Below are positions 56,673 to 64,000 of a stretch of DNA of 64,000 nucleotides, in pieces. The position numbers were made by a program, and so were the translations under genes. Source of the stretch: Negativicoccus succinicivorans. GTDB taxonomy: Bacteria > Bacillota > Negativicutes > Veillonellales > Negativicoccaceae. The notes below the pieces were generated by a model that was not told the origin of the DNA, made no database searches, and saw only the letters and a list, made by a program, of their open reading frames with translations. The number at the start of each line of letters is the position of its first letter. Position 1 is the first letter of the stretch. The DNA lies in assembly GCF_014207605.1 (NCBI RefSeq), contig NZ_JACHHI010000004.1, positions 23,288 to 87,287 on the forward strand, written 5' to 3'.

Positions 56673-57959
56673 ATGGTATCTGAAATCAGGATGTGGTTTT
56701 TTAATCAAAAAAACCTTTTAAAGATGTCAAAGTTTATCATTTGGACGTTATTGCTTCTTTTAATCACTTGGGTTTTTGATCTCAGATATCCTTTCATGAA
56801 ATCCTATATCCCGAGGTCGTTACTGCTGTCGGTGGAAGTGTCTGTTGATTTTCTTTCGAACATCTCGGGTGTATTTTTAACCATCAGCATTTTTTGTTTT
56901 ACCATTATCGTTACTGTGCTCAACAAATACAGCAGCAGCATATCGCCGCGAATGCTGCAGGCGTTTATCGACAGAACGGGAGTAATCGGTTTATACGGTG
57001 TATTTGTCAGCGGCTTCTTTTATTCCGCGATCAGTATTTTGCTTTTACAAGGCCTCGGACCGGATCAACGTGTCGTTGCCGGAAGTTTCGGGATCGCGTA
57101 TCTAATCATTGCAATGATGGGGTTTATCACGTTTTCCAAACAGGTTATCGATAACATTAAAATTTCAAATATTATCGAAGCGGTCTATGCTGACTGTGAC
57201 AAGCTTATTGACGAACAGGTAGAACTCAGAAAAAAGGCGGAACATTATAAAGAAGATGAACAAGCAACCGAGATCCCTATCGTAGCAGGGAGTTCGGGGT
57301 ATCTGTTCAAAATAAATGAGGATGATATTTTAAAAGAGCTTAAAGGGATCAAAGCGGAGCTGGTCATCGATAAGAGAATTAGTGAATACGCAGCCGAAGG
57401 CGAATCCTTGGGCGATTTAAAAATTTTTCAAGGGGAATTAAATACTGAAAAAACGGAAGAGCTGAAAGAAAAAATCAGTGCATTGTTTTTAATAAACATG
57501 TACAACAATGAAGAAGAAGACTATCATCAGGGCATTGTCAAACTTACCGAAATTGCGAACATGGCGTTGAGCCCCGGGATAAATGATCCCAATACCGCGA
57601 TTACATGTATCAATAAAATGTCATCGTTGCTGGGGAAGCTCTTGGCCACAGATAATCAATTTATAGTTCTCAAAGAAGGTGAAGATACCAAAATAATCTA
57701 CCAAAGTTATTCTGTCAAAGATGAGTTATACCTTGCATTCAGCCAGATTATTTCCTACTCCGGTGGAGATCCGATGGTGACCAAGGCGATTTTACAGGGC
57801 ATTTATATCATTTATATGATGGCGGGGATGAGCGCTAAAAAAGATGTCAAGAAATTTTTTGATGCCTCGTATGAAATATTGACAGAAAACTTTAGCCACG
57901 AAGTGCATCTGAATAAGTTCAAAGCGATCAAACAGAAGCTTGAAGAACACGCAGCTTAG
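56673..57959 (+). CDS. DUF2254 membrane protein
   Basis: The product has four hydrophobic segments in its first ~140 residues and a soluble C-terminal half. ISIFCFTIIVTVLNKYSSSISPRML and the ALSPGINDPNTAITCI word are typical of DUF2254 proteins. Function unknown. ATG 56673 follows GGGAGGAAAAC; the longer frame from 56637 has no such site. A hairpin terminator follows. Confidence 0.85.
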   Translation: MVSEIRMWFFNQKNLLKMSKFIIWTLLLLLITWVFDLRYPFMKSYIPRSLLLSVEVSVDFLSNISGVFLTISIFCFTIIVTVLNKYSSSISPRMLQAFIDRTGVIGLYGVFVSGFFYSAISILLLQGLGPDQRVVAGSFGIAYLIIAMMGFITFSKQVIDNIKISNIIEAVYADCDKLIDEQVELRKKAEHYKEDEQATEIPIVAGSSGYLFKINEDDILKELKGIKAELVIDKRISEYAAEGESLGDLKIFQGELNTEKTEELKEKISALFLINMYNNEEEDYHQGIVKLTEIANMALSPGINDPNTAITCINKMSSLLGKLLATDNQFIVLKEGEDTKIIYQSYSVKDELYLAFSQIISYSGGDPMVTKAILQGIYIIYMMAGMSAKKDVKKFFDASYEILTENFSHEVHLNKFKAIKQKLEEHAA

Positions 57960-58006
57960 AAAAAAGGTTAATCAAAGAGGATGCGGATTATTCCGCGAAA
58001 CAAAAA

Positions 58007-58035
58007 GACCGTGAACGCACATTCACGGTCTTTTT
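58007..58035 (+). terminator. Terminator after the DUF2254 gene (bidirectional)
   Basis: GACCGTGAA cgcaca TTCACGGTC stem with A-run and T-run; it can also serve the minus-strand TM2 gene. Confidence 0.8.
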
Positions 58036-58119
58036 CGTGTTCCGTTATTGATCATTTGAAAAAGCTAAAGAAAAGAAAAACATGCACCTGAACCGTACCC
58101 ATTAAATCGGTATGTCGGC

Positions 58120-58524
58120 TTATACATGGATCTGGCCGTTCGCATCTGCGGATGCGAAAGCGGCCCGCACGATGTCATACAGACAAAATATCAGTTCAAT
58201 GCCCAATATAATAAAGCCGATTCCTAAGAACCACGTCAGACTCCAGCCGATGATGCTGCAAAGAAGATAGCATATTCCGGCGAAAGCATGCCCCGCATAA
58301 AAGCGATGCACTCCTAGCGTGCCGAAGAAAAAAGCTAACAAGATATACACTACCCGATTTACACCTTTGTTCACAGGGACTTCTTTGATGATCGTCGTCC
58401 TTTCGATGATACGTTCCTCTACCGGTTCTGCCTGCGATTCGGTCTCTTTCGCGGAGACATCATCCATTACTGAAGAATGAACTTCCTCGTTTACCTGCTC
58501 CGACTTTCGGTTGTTTTCATCCAT
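58120..58524 (-). CDS. TM2 domain protein
   Basis: The 134-residue protein has an acidic, disordered N-terminus (about 1-45) and a TM2 domain with two hydrophobic segments (VVYILLAFFFGTLGVHRFYA then WFLGIGFIILGIELIFCLYD). TM2 proteins are small membrane proteins of unclear role. The ribosome site reads AAAGGGGTG on the minus strand. Confidence 0.88.
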   Translation of the reverse strand: MDENNRKSEQVNEEVHSSVMDDVSAKETESQAEPVEERIIERTTIIKEVPVNKGVNRVVYILLAFFFGTLGVHRFYAGHAFAGICYLLCSIIGWSLTWFLGIGFIILGIELIFCLYDIVRAAFASADANGQIHV

Positions 58525-58866
58525 AGTAGCACCCCTTTCTGGTAACGCTTTCCGTTTTTGTCGCGAATGCCGCGTGTATTTTTTGCAGAATCAACCATGG
58601 CATCTGACAAAACCATTTGTGATTAGAATACCATAAGTTTTAGATTTAGAAAACTGTTTTTATAAAGAATAAAACACAAGGAATCTGTTAAGAGGTTCTT
58701 TTTTTATTCTTTCGACTACAAAAACGGGCATCCGTTATCACAAAGGCGGATCCCTCAAATTCTGTCAGCGCTTAGAATGCATGCTCACGTACCAATGCAT
58801 TAAAATCATATATAACATGCGAAATTTATATAGAGATAGGGGGGGGTAATTAACCTGTAATACATC

Positions 58867-58872
58867 TATAAT
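58867..58872 (+). promoter_or_regulatory. Possible promoter for the first autotransporter unit
   Basis: TATAAT about 75 bases before the 58-codon leader ORF. The rest of 58525-58866 shows no gene. Confidence 0.4.
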
Positions 58873-58946
58873 ACAAATAAGAAAGATTTGTATATAGAGT
58901 CATAGTTATATGTCAGGATCTCAAAAATGCATGCCGGACTTGGCAG

Positions 58947-59123
58947 ATGGTGGAAATAGTCACAACTTCCAAGCAAGCGCAAGTTTTTCTGAAAGGAAGT
59001 GCTTACTCTAAGACGATAAAGTATGCAAGAAAGCATATCGGGAAATCCCCCGGAAGGTTCATTTTCTATCGGACAGAATGGTTATTTGGAACGCATTCAG
59101 AAAAGTATAGGAGAAAAACATGA
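58947..59123 (+). CDS. 58-residue basic protein coupled to the autotransporter gene
   Basis: ATG 58947 encodes 58 residues, starting MVEIVTTSKQAQVFLKGSAY. It is rich in Lys/Arg (YSKTIKYARKHIGKSPGRF), with an excisionase/helix-turn-helix look (TSKQAxxFL). Its stop TGA 59121-59123 overlaps the autotransporter ATG (ATGA). No clear Shine-Dalgarno is seen before its own start. It could be a coupled regulator or leader peptide. Confidence is limited since the ORF is short. Confidence 0.45.
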   Translation: MVEIVTTSKQAQVFLKGSAYSKTIKYARKHIGKSPGRFIFYRTEWLFGTHSEKYRRKT

Positions 59124-62100
59124 ATAAAATCTACAAGCTTGTTTGGAGTAAAGTAAGGGGCGCTTGGGTAGTGACATCTGAAATCGCCAGAGGTTACGGG
59201 AAAGCGATCTCAAGTCGGCAAAGAAAATCCATCGCGGCCGTCATGACGGTTCTTGCGTTGGGCTTCATTCCCGGCGTGGCATACGCGGAGCTTGACGGAG
59301 TGACGACCTTTGTCGAATCGGGCAACCAGAATGTCAAAATCGGCAATGGTATTTCGTTACGGAATAATGACGGCAAAAACGGGGCTGTCGCCATTGGCGA
59401 TCATGTGCAAATTGATGATTATGTCCATCAGGAAGGCAGTATTGCCATCGGCAAGAACGCCTTTGTCGAAAATCTGTATGGCAATCAGGAAAAAAATTTC
59501 AAATTTAATCAGCAAGATGAGACAAAGTGGGCGAGCAGCATCGCCATCGGCCAGAACGCGTATGCCCGCTCCGGCAGCACCATGATCGGCGACCATAAAT
59601 ACATAGGCAAACTGGGAGATACAGACGTCGACGGCTCCAAGGTGCAAAACGTAAAATCCAAAAACATCAACATTAATGCCACGACAATCGGCGCGAACAG
59701 CTATAATCAGGGCGCGTTTTCTTCCGTCCTCGGGACGTATTCGATTATTTCCGGAAAATACGATGGCAGTAAGTGGTCACCCTATGGTACGCAAAATATG
59801 GGCGCCAGTATTGTAGGCTCGCTCAACAGCATCGAATCCGCGAGTTCATCATCCAATTTATCCGGGATCGCCAACAGTGTGGTGGGCATTGCGAACAGAA
59901 CGAATAACGCGAATGGCGCGCTGATTTTTGGCGCCGGGAATGAAATTGAAAATTCGATAGGCGCGCTTTCCGGAATTGCGGGCGGTGGAGCTTCCGCCAA
60001 GGATTTCGCGGATACGCTTCGCAAGACCGTAAAATCTTCCAATGGCGGTGGCGCCGTTCTCGCTATCGGCGGGGGAAATAAGGCGAATTATGCCAAGGCC
60101 TCCCAGCTGATGGGTGTCAATAATACACTGACCGGCACGGAAAATACCGCAAGTGACTACAATCTTCTTAACGGTTTTAAAAATGTGGGCACAAACATCA
60201 GCCATGTATCTGTTATCGGCTCGGAAAACCAAGTCACCGATACGAAGAATGCGCTCGTTTTCGGTGATAAAAGAAAATTAACGAAAGCCAATGGCAGCGT
60301 CGTGCTCGGTGTTTCCGATACCCTTCAAGAAATCAAAGTAGAAGATGTCACAGTGATCGGACACAATGCCCTCGCGACGGGTACAAACGCCGTGGCGATC
60401 GGTCATGGCGCGAGCGCCGATTCGTTAAGCACCGTGGCGATCGGTGATGGTGCCGGAGTAGCATCGAATACGAAATTGTCCGGCGGCGTGGCGATCGGCA
60501 AGAACGCGTATGTTCTCAACGGTGGCGGAAGGCAGGAAAGACTCTTAGGTTTTGGCACACTGAATGATCCGCAACGGTCCGCGACAGGAATTGCTATCGG
60601 CGCTTACTCTTACGCCCGCACGGGCAGTATCCAGATCGGCGCGCATACCTACTTGGGCAAGATGGGCGGCGTCGATATCACGGATAAAACGAATGGGGAA
60701 GCGAACTACGTTAATCAGACTACGGTGGGTACGAATACCTTTAATAAAGGTGTTTTCGGCACGATGATCGGCGCTTATTCCATCAGCACCGGCGGCTCTA
60801 CAACACAAAATTTCGGCTCCACCGTCGTCGGCTCTTTGAATACGATCCAGTCCAAAGGACATGGCAATGAGGCAGGCATTGCCAACAGCATTGTCGGTCT
60901 CGCCAATATGACGGAAAATACGAACGGTACTTTGATTTTCGGCGCGGGCAATAAAGTGACCAATTCGAATAAGTACATATCCGGACTGCCCGACAGCTTT
61001 AGTAGCGGCGCAGCTACGCCGGACGAAATGATCGAAAAGCTCCGCAAAATGACTATTGACAGCGAGTCCGGCGGCTCGACCATGGTGGTCGGCGGCGGCA
61101 ATACCGCGGACTACACCATGGCGTCTCAGATTATGGGCGTCAATAATACTCTCACGGGAACCGAGGATAAGGTAAGCACCTATAACCTCGTGGACGGTTT
61201 CAAAAATAAAGCGGAAAATGTCACCCATGTCACCATGATCGGCTCGGATAATGAAGTGAAAGACACGACCGGCGCCGTTCTTCTCGGCGACAAGAGAAAA
61301 CTGACGGGAGCGGACGGAAGCATCGTTCTCGGCTCGGCGGATGAAAGCGCGGAAACCAACGTCAAAGACGCCACCGTCATCGGACATAACGCCAACACCA
61401 CCGTCGCGAGCGGCGTAGCTCTCGGGAGCGACTCCGTGGCGAACCGTGAAAAAGCGGATGCAGAAAAAGTATATCTCCATGAAGATGCAGGTGTAAAAGC
61501 TACGGTAAAAGGAGATTTGGCGGCCGTTTCGGTAGGAAATGCTGATGCGACCCGTCAGATTACAGGCGTAGCCGCGGGTACGGACAATACCGATGCGGTC
61601 AACGTAGCGCAACTGAGAGCAGTAGAGGAAATCGCGAAGACTAAGACGAAGATCAAAGCGGGCGATAATATCACAGTAAAACCGGACAAGGGAAACGGCA
61701 CCTACACACTTTCGGCTACCAACACGTACACGACCGGCGGCACGTATGACGCGACGACCAAGAAACTGACATTCACGCGAAATGACAAGGCGACCTATTA
61801 TGTAGACCTTGCCGACTTTGTAGGCAACGTGACGGACACGCGAAACACCATCGTGGACAGTGACACCGTGACCGTAGAAGCCAAAGCGCAAGCAGACGGC
61901 AGCAACGAATACAAGCTGAACGTCAAGACGGACGGTAAGGTCGAGAAAGACAATAAAGGCATTGTCACGGGCGGCACCGTTTACAACGAAACAAGAATTG
62001 AAAAAGACGGTAACTACATCAAAGCCGAAAACACGGCAAGTCAGAACCTGACCGTCTTGGACAAGCAGGTCGACGCCAATACGACCAACATCACCAAGTT

Positions 62101-62824
62101 GGAAAATAACATTTACGACATGGGTGGTCGTATCGGAGAACTGGGCAACCGAGTCGACAGAGTCGGCGCGGGCGCAGCTGCGCTTGCCGCTCTCCATCCG
62201 CTGGATTTCGATCCGGATGACAAATGGGACTTCGCGGCCGGCTACGGCAACTACAGCGGCGCGAACGCCGTCGCTATCGGCGCGTACTACCGTCCGAATG
62301 AAGACACCATGTTCAGCGTCGGCGGTTCGTTCGGCGGCGGTGAAAACATGGTGAACGCGGGCGTTTCCGTAAAACTCGGCCAGGGCAACAACGTATCGAC
62401 ATCTCGAGTCGCGATGGCGAAAGATATGCTGGATATGCAACAACGCATGGCGGAAATGGAAGCGCAGATGGCGAAGCTGCAAGGCTTCATCGGCGCGCTG
62501 ACAGGCGCGGATGCGCAAGCCGCCATGTTCCCGGACGTACCGGAAAATCATTGGGCCTATGAATATGTCAAAGGACTTTGCGAACAAGGCATTATCGAAG
62601 GTTATCCGGACGGCAACTTTGCCGGAGACCGCAGCATGACGCGTTACGAATTCGCCGCCATGCTTTACAGAGCACTGTCTAAGGGCGTAAGCCTCGATGC
62701 CCGCGCGGTCAAAGAATTCGCTCCCGAACTGGCGCGAATCCGTGTTGATGTCGTCACGAAAGATGACGACGGACAACCGGTGATCGAACGCGTCCGTGTG
62801 AATGAAGAAAAGCAAGCGAAATAA
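59120..62824 (+). CDS. Trimeric autotransporter adhesin with C-terminal SLH domain
   Basis: The 1234-residue protein begins with an extended signal peptide region (ESPR, MNKIYKLVWSKVRGAWVV) and cleaves after AYA (residue 56). Residues ~60-800 carry YadA-type head motifs (AIGxxA, GxNSxAxGxxS-like words), arranged as two similar ~370-residue halves (about 70-440 and 455-800). A stalk (NVTDTRNTIVDS...) leads to a YadA-like anchor (about 1010-1090: AAALHPLDFDPDDKWDFAAG, ANAVAIGAYYRPNEDTMFSVGG). Beyond this come a coiled coil and an S-layer homology domain (PDVPENHWAYEYVKGLCEQG, about 1136-1186). In Negativicutes SLH domains tether the outer membrane to cell-wall peptidoglycan. The AGGAGAAAAAC site precedes ATG. 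Confidence 0.92.
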   Translation: MNKIYKLVWSKVRGAWVVTSEIARGYGKAISSRQRKSIAAVMTVLALGFIPGVAYAELDGVTTFVESGNQNVKIGNGISLRNNDGKNGAVAIGDHVQIDDYVHQEGSIAIGKNAFVENLYGNQEKNFKFNQQDETKWASSIAIGQNAYARSGSTMIGDHKYIGKLGDTDVDGSKVQNVKSKNININATTIGANSYNQGAFSSVLGTYSIISGKYDGSKWSPYGTQNMGASIVGSLNSIESASSSSNLSGIANSVVGIANRTNNANGALIFGAGNEIENSIGALSGIAGGGASAKDFADTLRKTVKSSNGGGAVLAIGGGNKANYAKASQLMGVNNTLTGTENTASDYNLLNGFKNVGTNISHVSVIGSENQVTDTKNALVFGDKRKLTKANGSVVLGVSDTLQEIKVEDVTVIGHNALATGTNAVAIGHGASADSLSTVAIGDGAGVASNTKLSGGVAIGKNAYVLNGGGRQERLLGFGTLNDPQRSATGIAIGAYSYARTGSIQIGAHTYLGKMGGVDITDKTNGEANYVNQTTVGTNTFNKGVFGTMIGAYSISTGGSTTQNFGSTVVGSLNTIQSKGHGNEAGIANSIVGLANMTENTNGTLIFGAGNKVTNSNKYISGLPDSFSSGAATPDEMIEKLRKMTIDSESGGSTMVVGGGNTADYTMASQIMGVNNTLTGTEDKVSTYNLVDGFKNKAENVTHVTMIGSDNEVKDTTGAVLLGDKRKLTGADGSIVLGSADESAETNVKDATVIGHNANTTVASGVALGSDSVANREKADAEKVYLHEDAGVKATVKGDLAAVSVGNADATRQITGVAAGTDNTDAVNVAQLRAVEEIAKTKTKIKAGDNITVKPDKGNGTYTLSATNTYTTGGTYDATTKKLTFTRNDKATYYVDLADFVGNVTDTRNTIVDSDTVTVEAKAQADGSNEYKLNVKTDGKVEKDNKGIVTGGTVYNETRIEKDGNYIKAENTASQNLTVLDKQVDANTTNITKLENNIYDMGGRIGELGNRVDRVGAGAAALAALHPLDFDPDDKWDFAAGYGNYSGANAVAIGAYYRPNEDTMFSVGGSFGGGENMVNAGVSVKLGQGNNVSTSRVAMAKDMLDMQQRMAEMEAQMAKLQGFIGALTGADAQAAMFPDVPENHWAYEYVKGLCEQGIIEGYPDGNFAGDRSMTRYEFAAMLYRALSKGVSLDARAVKEFAPELARIRVDVVTKDDDGQPVIERVRVNEEKQAK

Positions 62825-62856
62825 AATTTCATAAACGCGGCATCGCCGATTATGGA

Positions 62857-62893
62857 AAAACCTCAAGGAAATAAAAAAACTTGAGGTTTTTTC
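62857..62893 (+). terminator. Terminator after the first autotransporter
   Basis: AAAACCTCAAG ... CTTGAGGTTTTTTC hairpin. Confidence 0.85.
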
Positions 62894-63204
62894 TATGGAA
62901 AAAATACAAGTCAAAAGATTTTTATTACATCATCTCGTGCATATCGTCAGCCGGCACCTGCCCATGGGAAAATAAAAAGAACCCGCTCGGTCAGCCGGCC
63001 CCGTTCGCCAGAAAAAGCGTCAGCGGCGCGTACGGAAAAAGAAAAGTCGGATTTCACGTATTGTAAAAAAATGAACAACTGCGCCGATCAAATTTTACGA
63101 GTTCAAAGACAAATCAATAAGAAGAAAATAAAATAGGGGGATAACATTAAGGCAAGAAGTACCCGTTATTATCTTTTTATTATAATCAGGAGAGGGCTGT
63201 ACTT
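62894..63204. other. Gap between autotransporter genes
   Basis: No convincing gene. A 61-codon frame from 62881 has little coding character. TATAATCAGGAGAGG just before 63205 supplies a ribosome site. Confidence 0.5.
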
Positions 63205-64000
63205 ATGAACAGAATATACGAAGTCATTTGGAACAAGAGTAAAAACAGTTGTTCCGTGGTATCGGAAATGGCGAAAAATCTCGGCAAAACTTCCGGTTGC
63301 CGCAACAAAGCGGTGCTGGCCGCGATGATCTTGTCTTTGTTGTCCGCGGGCGGTCTCGCCTACGCGGAAGATCCCGCGACGCCGCCGGCGGCACCGGATA
63401 AAAAAATTCCCTACTTCTCGGTTAATGCCAATAACAGCGCCAAACCCGCAGGGACGAACTGGGAAAGTGACGGCGCTAAAGGTGCCGCTTCGATAGCAGT
63501 CGGACCGTCTGCAGGCGCGCAGGGAGATTTCTCGGCGGCGGTAGGGCCCTGGGCTAAAACGGACGGTAAATACGCGAACGCCTTCGGCGTGATGACCAAT
63601 GCGACGGGAAAATATGCTACGGCGGTAGGACCCTATGCAAAAGCGGTCGGCGATTATACCTTGGCGGCGGGAAAAGGTGCAAAGTCAACTGCAAAAGGCG
63701 CAGCCGCTTTCGGCGCATCTGCGCAAGCGGTCGGTGATCAGTCGAGCGCTTTCGGCGTGGCGGCCAATGCGAGCGGAAGGGATGCGATAGCGGCAGGAAG
63801 CAATACCGTTGCCGGCGCCGCGAATGCATCTGCTTTCGGTGCCGCTGCCAACGCGACGGGAGAATCTGCTACGGCAGTGGGCGCCTTTGCTGATGCGAGC
63901 GGTAAATTTTCCTTGGCGGCGGGCGACAAGGCAAAGGCAAGCGCGAATCGGGCGACAGCATTAGGATACATGGCAAAAGCAGAGGGCGTTTATTCCTTGG
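63205..64000 (+). CDS. Second trimeric autotransporter adhesin (partial, runs off the window)
   Basis: The frame is open from ATG 63205 to the window end (265 codons). It has the ESPR start MNRIYEVIWNKSKNSCSVVS and a signal peptide ending AYA (residue 54), a Pro-rich spacer, then many YadA head repeats of about 14 residues (AxAVGxxAxAxGxxSxAxG type: FSAAVGPWAKTDGKYANAFG). It is paralogous to the first autotransporter by architecture. Anchor and any SLH domain lie beyond the window. Confidence 0.9.
   Translation, partial: MNRIYEVIWNKSKNSCSVVSEMAKNLGKTSGCRNKAVLAAMILSLLSAGGLAYAEDPATPPAAPDKKIPYFSVNANNSAKPAGTNWESDGAKGAASIAVGPSAGAQGDFSAAVGPWAKTDGKYANAFGVMTNATGKYATAVGPYAKAVGDYTLAAGKGAKSTAKGAAAFGASAQAVGDQSSAFGVAANASGRDAIAAGSNTVAGAANASAFGAAANATGESATAVGAFADASGKFSLAAGDKAKASANRATALGYMAKAEGVYSL

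Noticed and set aside
60545..62914. A 789-codon open frame on the minus strand opposite the first autotransporter
   Set aside because: It is produced by the repetitive, biased codon use of the plus-strand adhesin. It lacks a ribosome site and its translation resembles no protein.
63480..64000. Short periodic repeats that could suggest a CRISPR array
   Set aside because: The periodicity is about 14 codons, within an open frame, and encodes YadA head repeats. There are no unique spacers between identical repeats.

Overview
The window looks like a chromosome segment from a Gram-negative, LPS-bearing Firmicute (class Negativicutes, Veillonellaceae-like). The evidence is a Firmicute-type pst-phoU-phoPR operon and guaA, a nearly complete lipid A/Kdo/Lpt gene cluster, and YadA-type trimeric autotransporters, one ending in an S-layer homology domain. 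Genus and species are not assigned.

Layout. (1) 1-7.6 kb is an AT-rich accessory array. It holds unrecognised, mostly membrane-anchored small proteins, two of them (Z1, Z2) plus neighbours duplicated. They are mixed with short coding scraps resembling filamentous-haemagglutinin repeats, toxin tails, an IS transposase and an HsdM N-terminus. The array lies between direct repeats that each carry a tRNA-Leu(TAA) 3' half and the start of uvrB. I read it as a degenerate orphan toxin/immunity (CDI-like) array. (2) 7.9-14.7 kb is uvrB-uvrA-uvrC. (3) 15.1-21.6 kb is a phosphate regulon (pstS, pstC, pstA, pstB, phoU, phoP, phoR) behind a Pho-box-like repeat; PstS has its two halves in swapped order. 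(4) 21.8-23.2 kb is an aminotransferase whose 5' end is tandemly duplicated. (5) 23.3-40.2 kb is the outer-membrane biogenesis cluster: lpxC, fabZ, lpxA, lpxI, lpxB, msbA, waaA, lpxK, kdsB, kdsA, kdsD, kdsC, an LpxL-like acyltransferase, lptC, lptA, lptB and lptF. A 1.3 kb patch of small decaying ORFs splits it between lpxA and lpxI. (6) 40.2-50.3 kb is housekeeping: DUF3084, a RuvC-like protein, an amino-acid permease, tRNA-Pro/Arg/Lys/Ala, a DUF1624 protein, prfC, dcd, a DEDDh exonuclease and guaA.

(7) 50.3-56.5 kb is an AT-rich genomic island starting exactly at the 3' end of guaA, a known integrative-element target. It carries MobC and N6-methylase remnants, an XRE regulator, a GNAT acetyltransferase, a KilA-N protein, and a two-gene unit of a UG/Abi-like reverse transcriptase plus a SIR2-domain protein. 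This pair is the best candidate for an undescribed anti-phage system. (8) 56.6-64 kb holds a DUF2254 protein, a TM2 protein, and two trimeric autotransporter genes. The first is preceded by a 58-codon ORF whose stop overlaps its start codon.

Gene boundaries were chosen by ribosome-binding sites and overlaps. Family calls are by motif recognition only; no database search was run.
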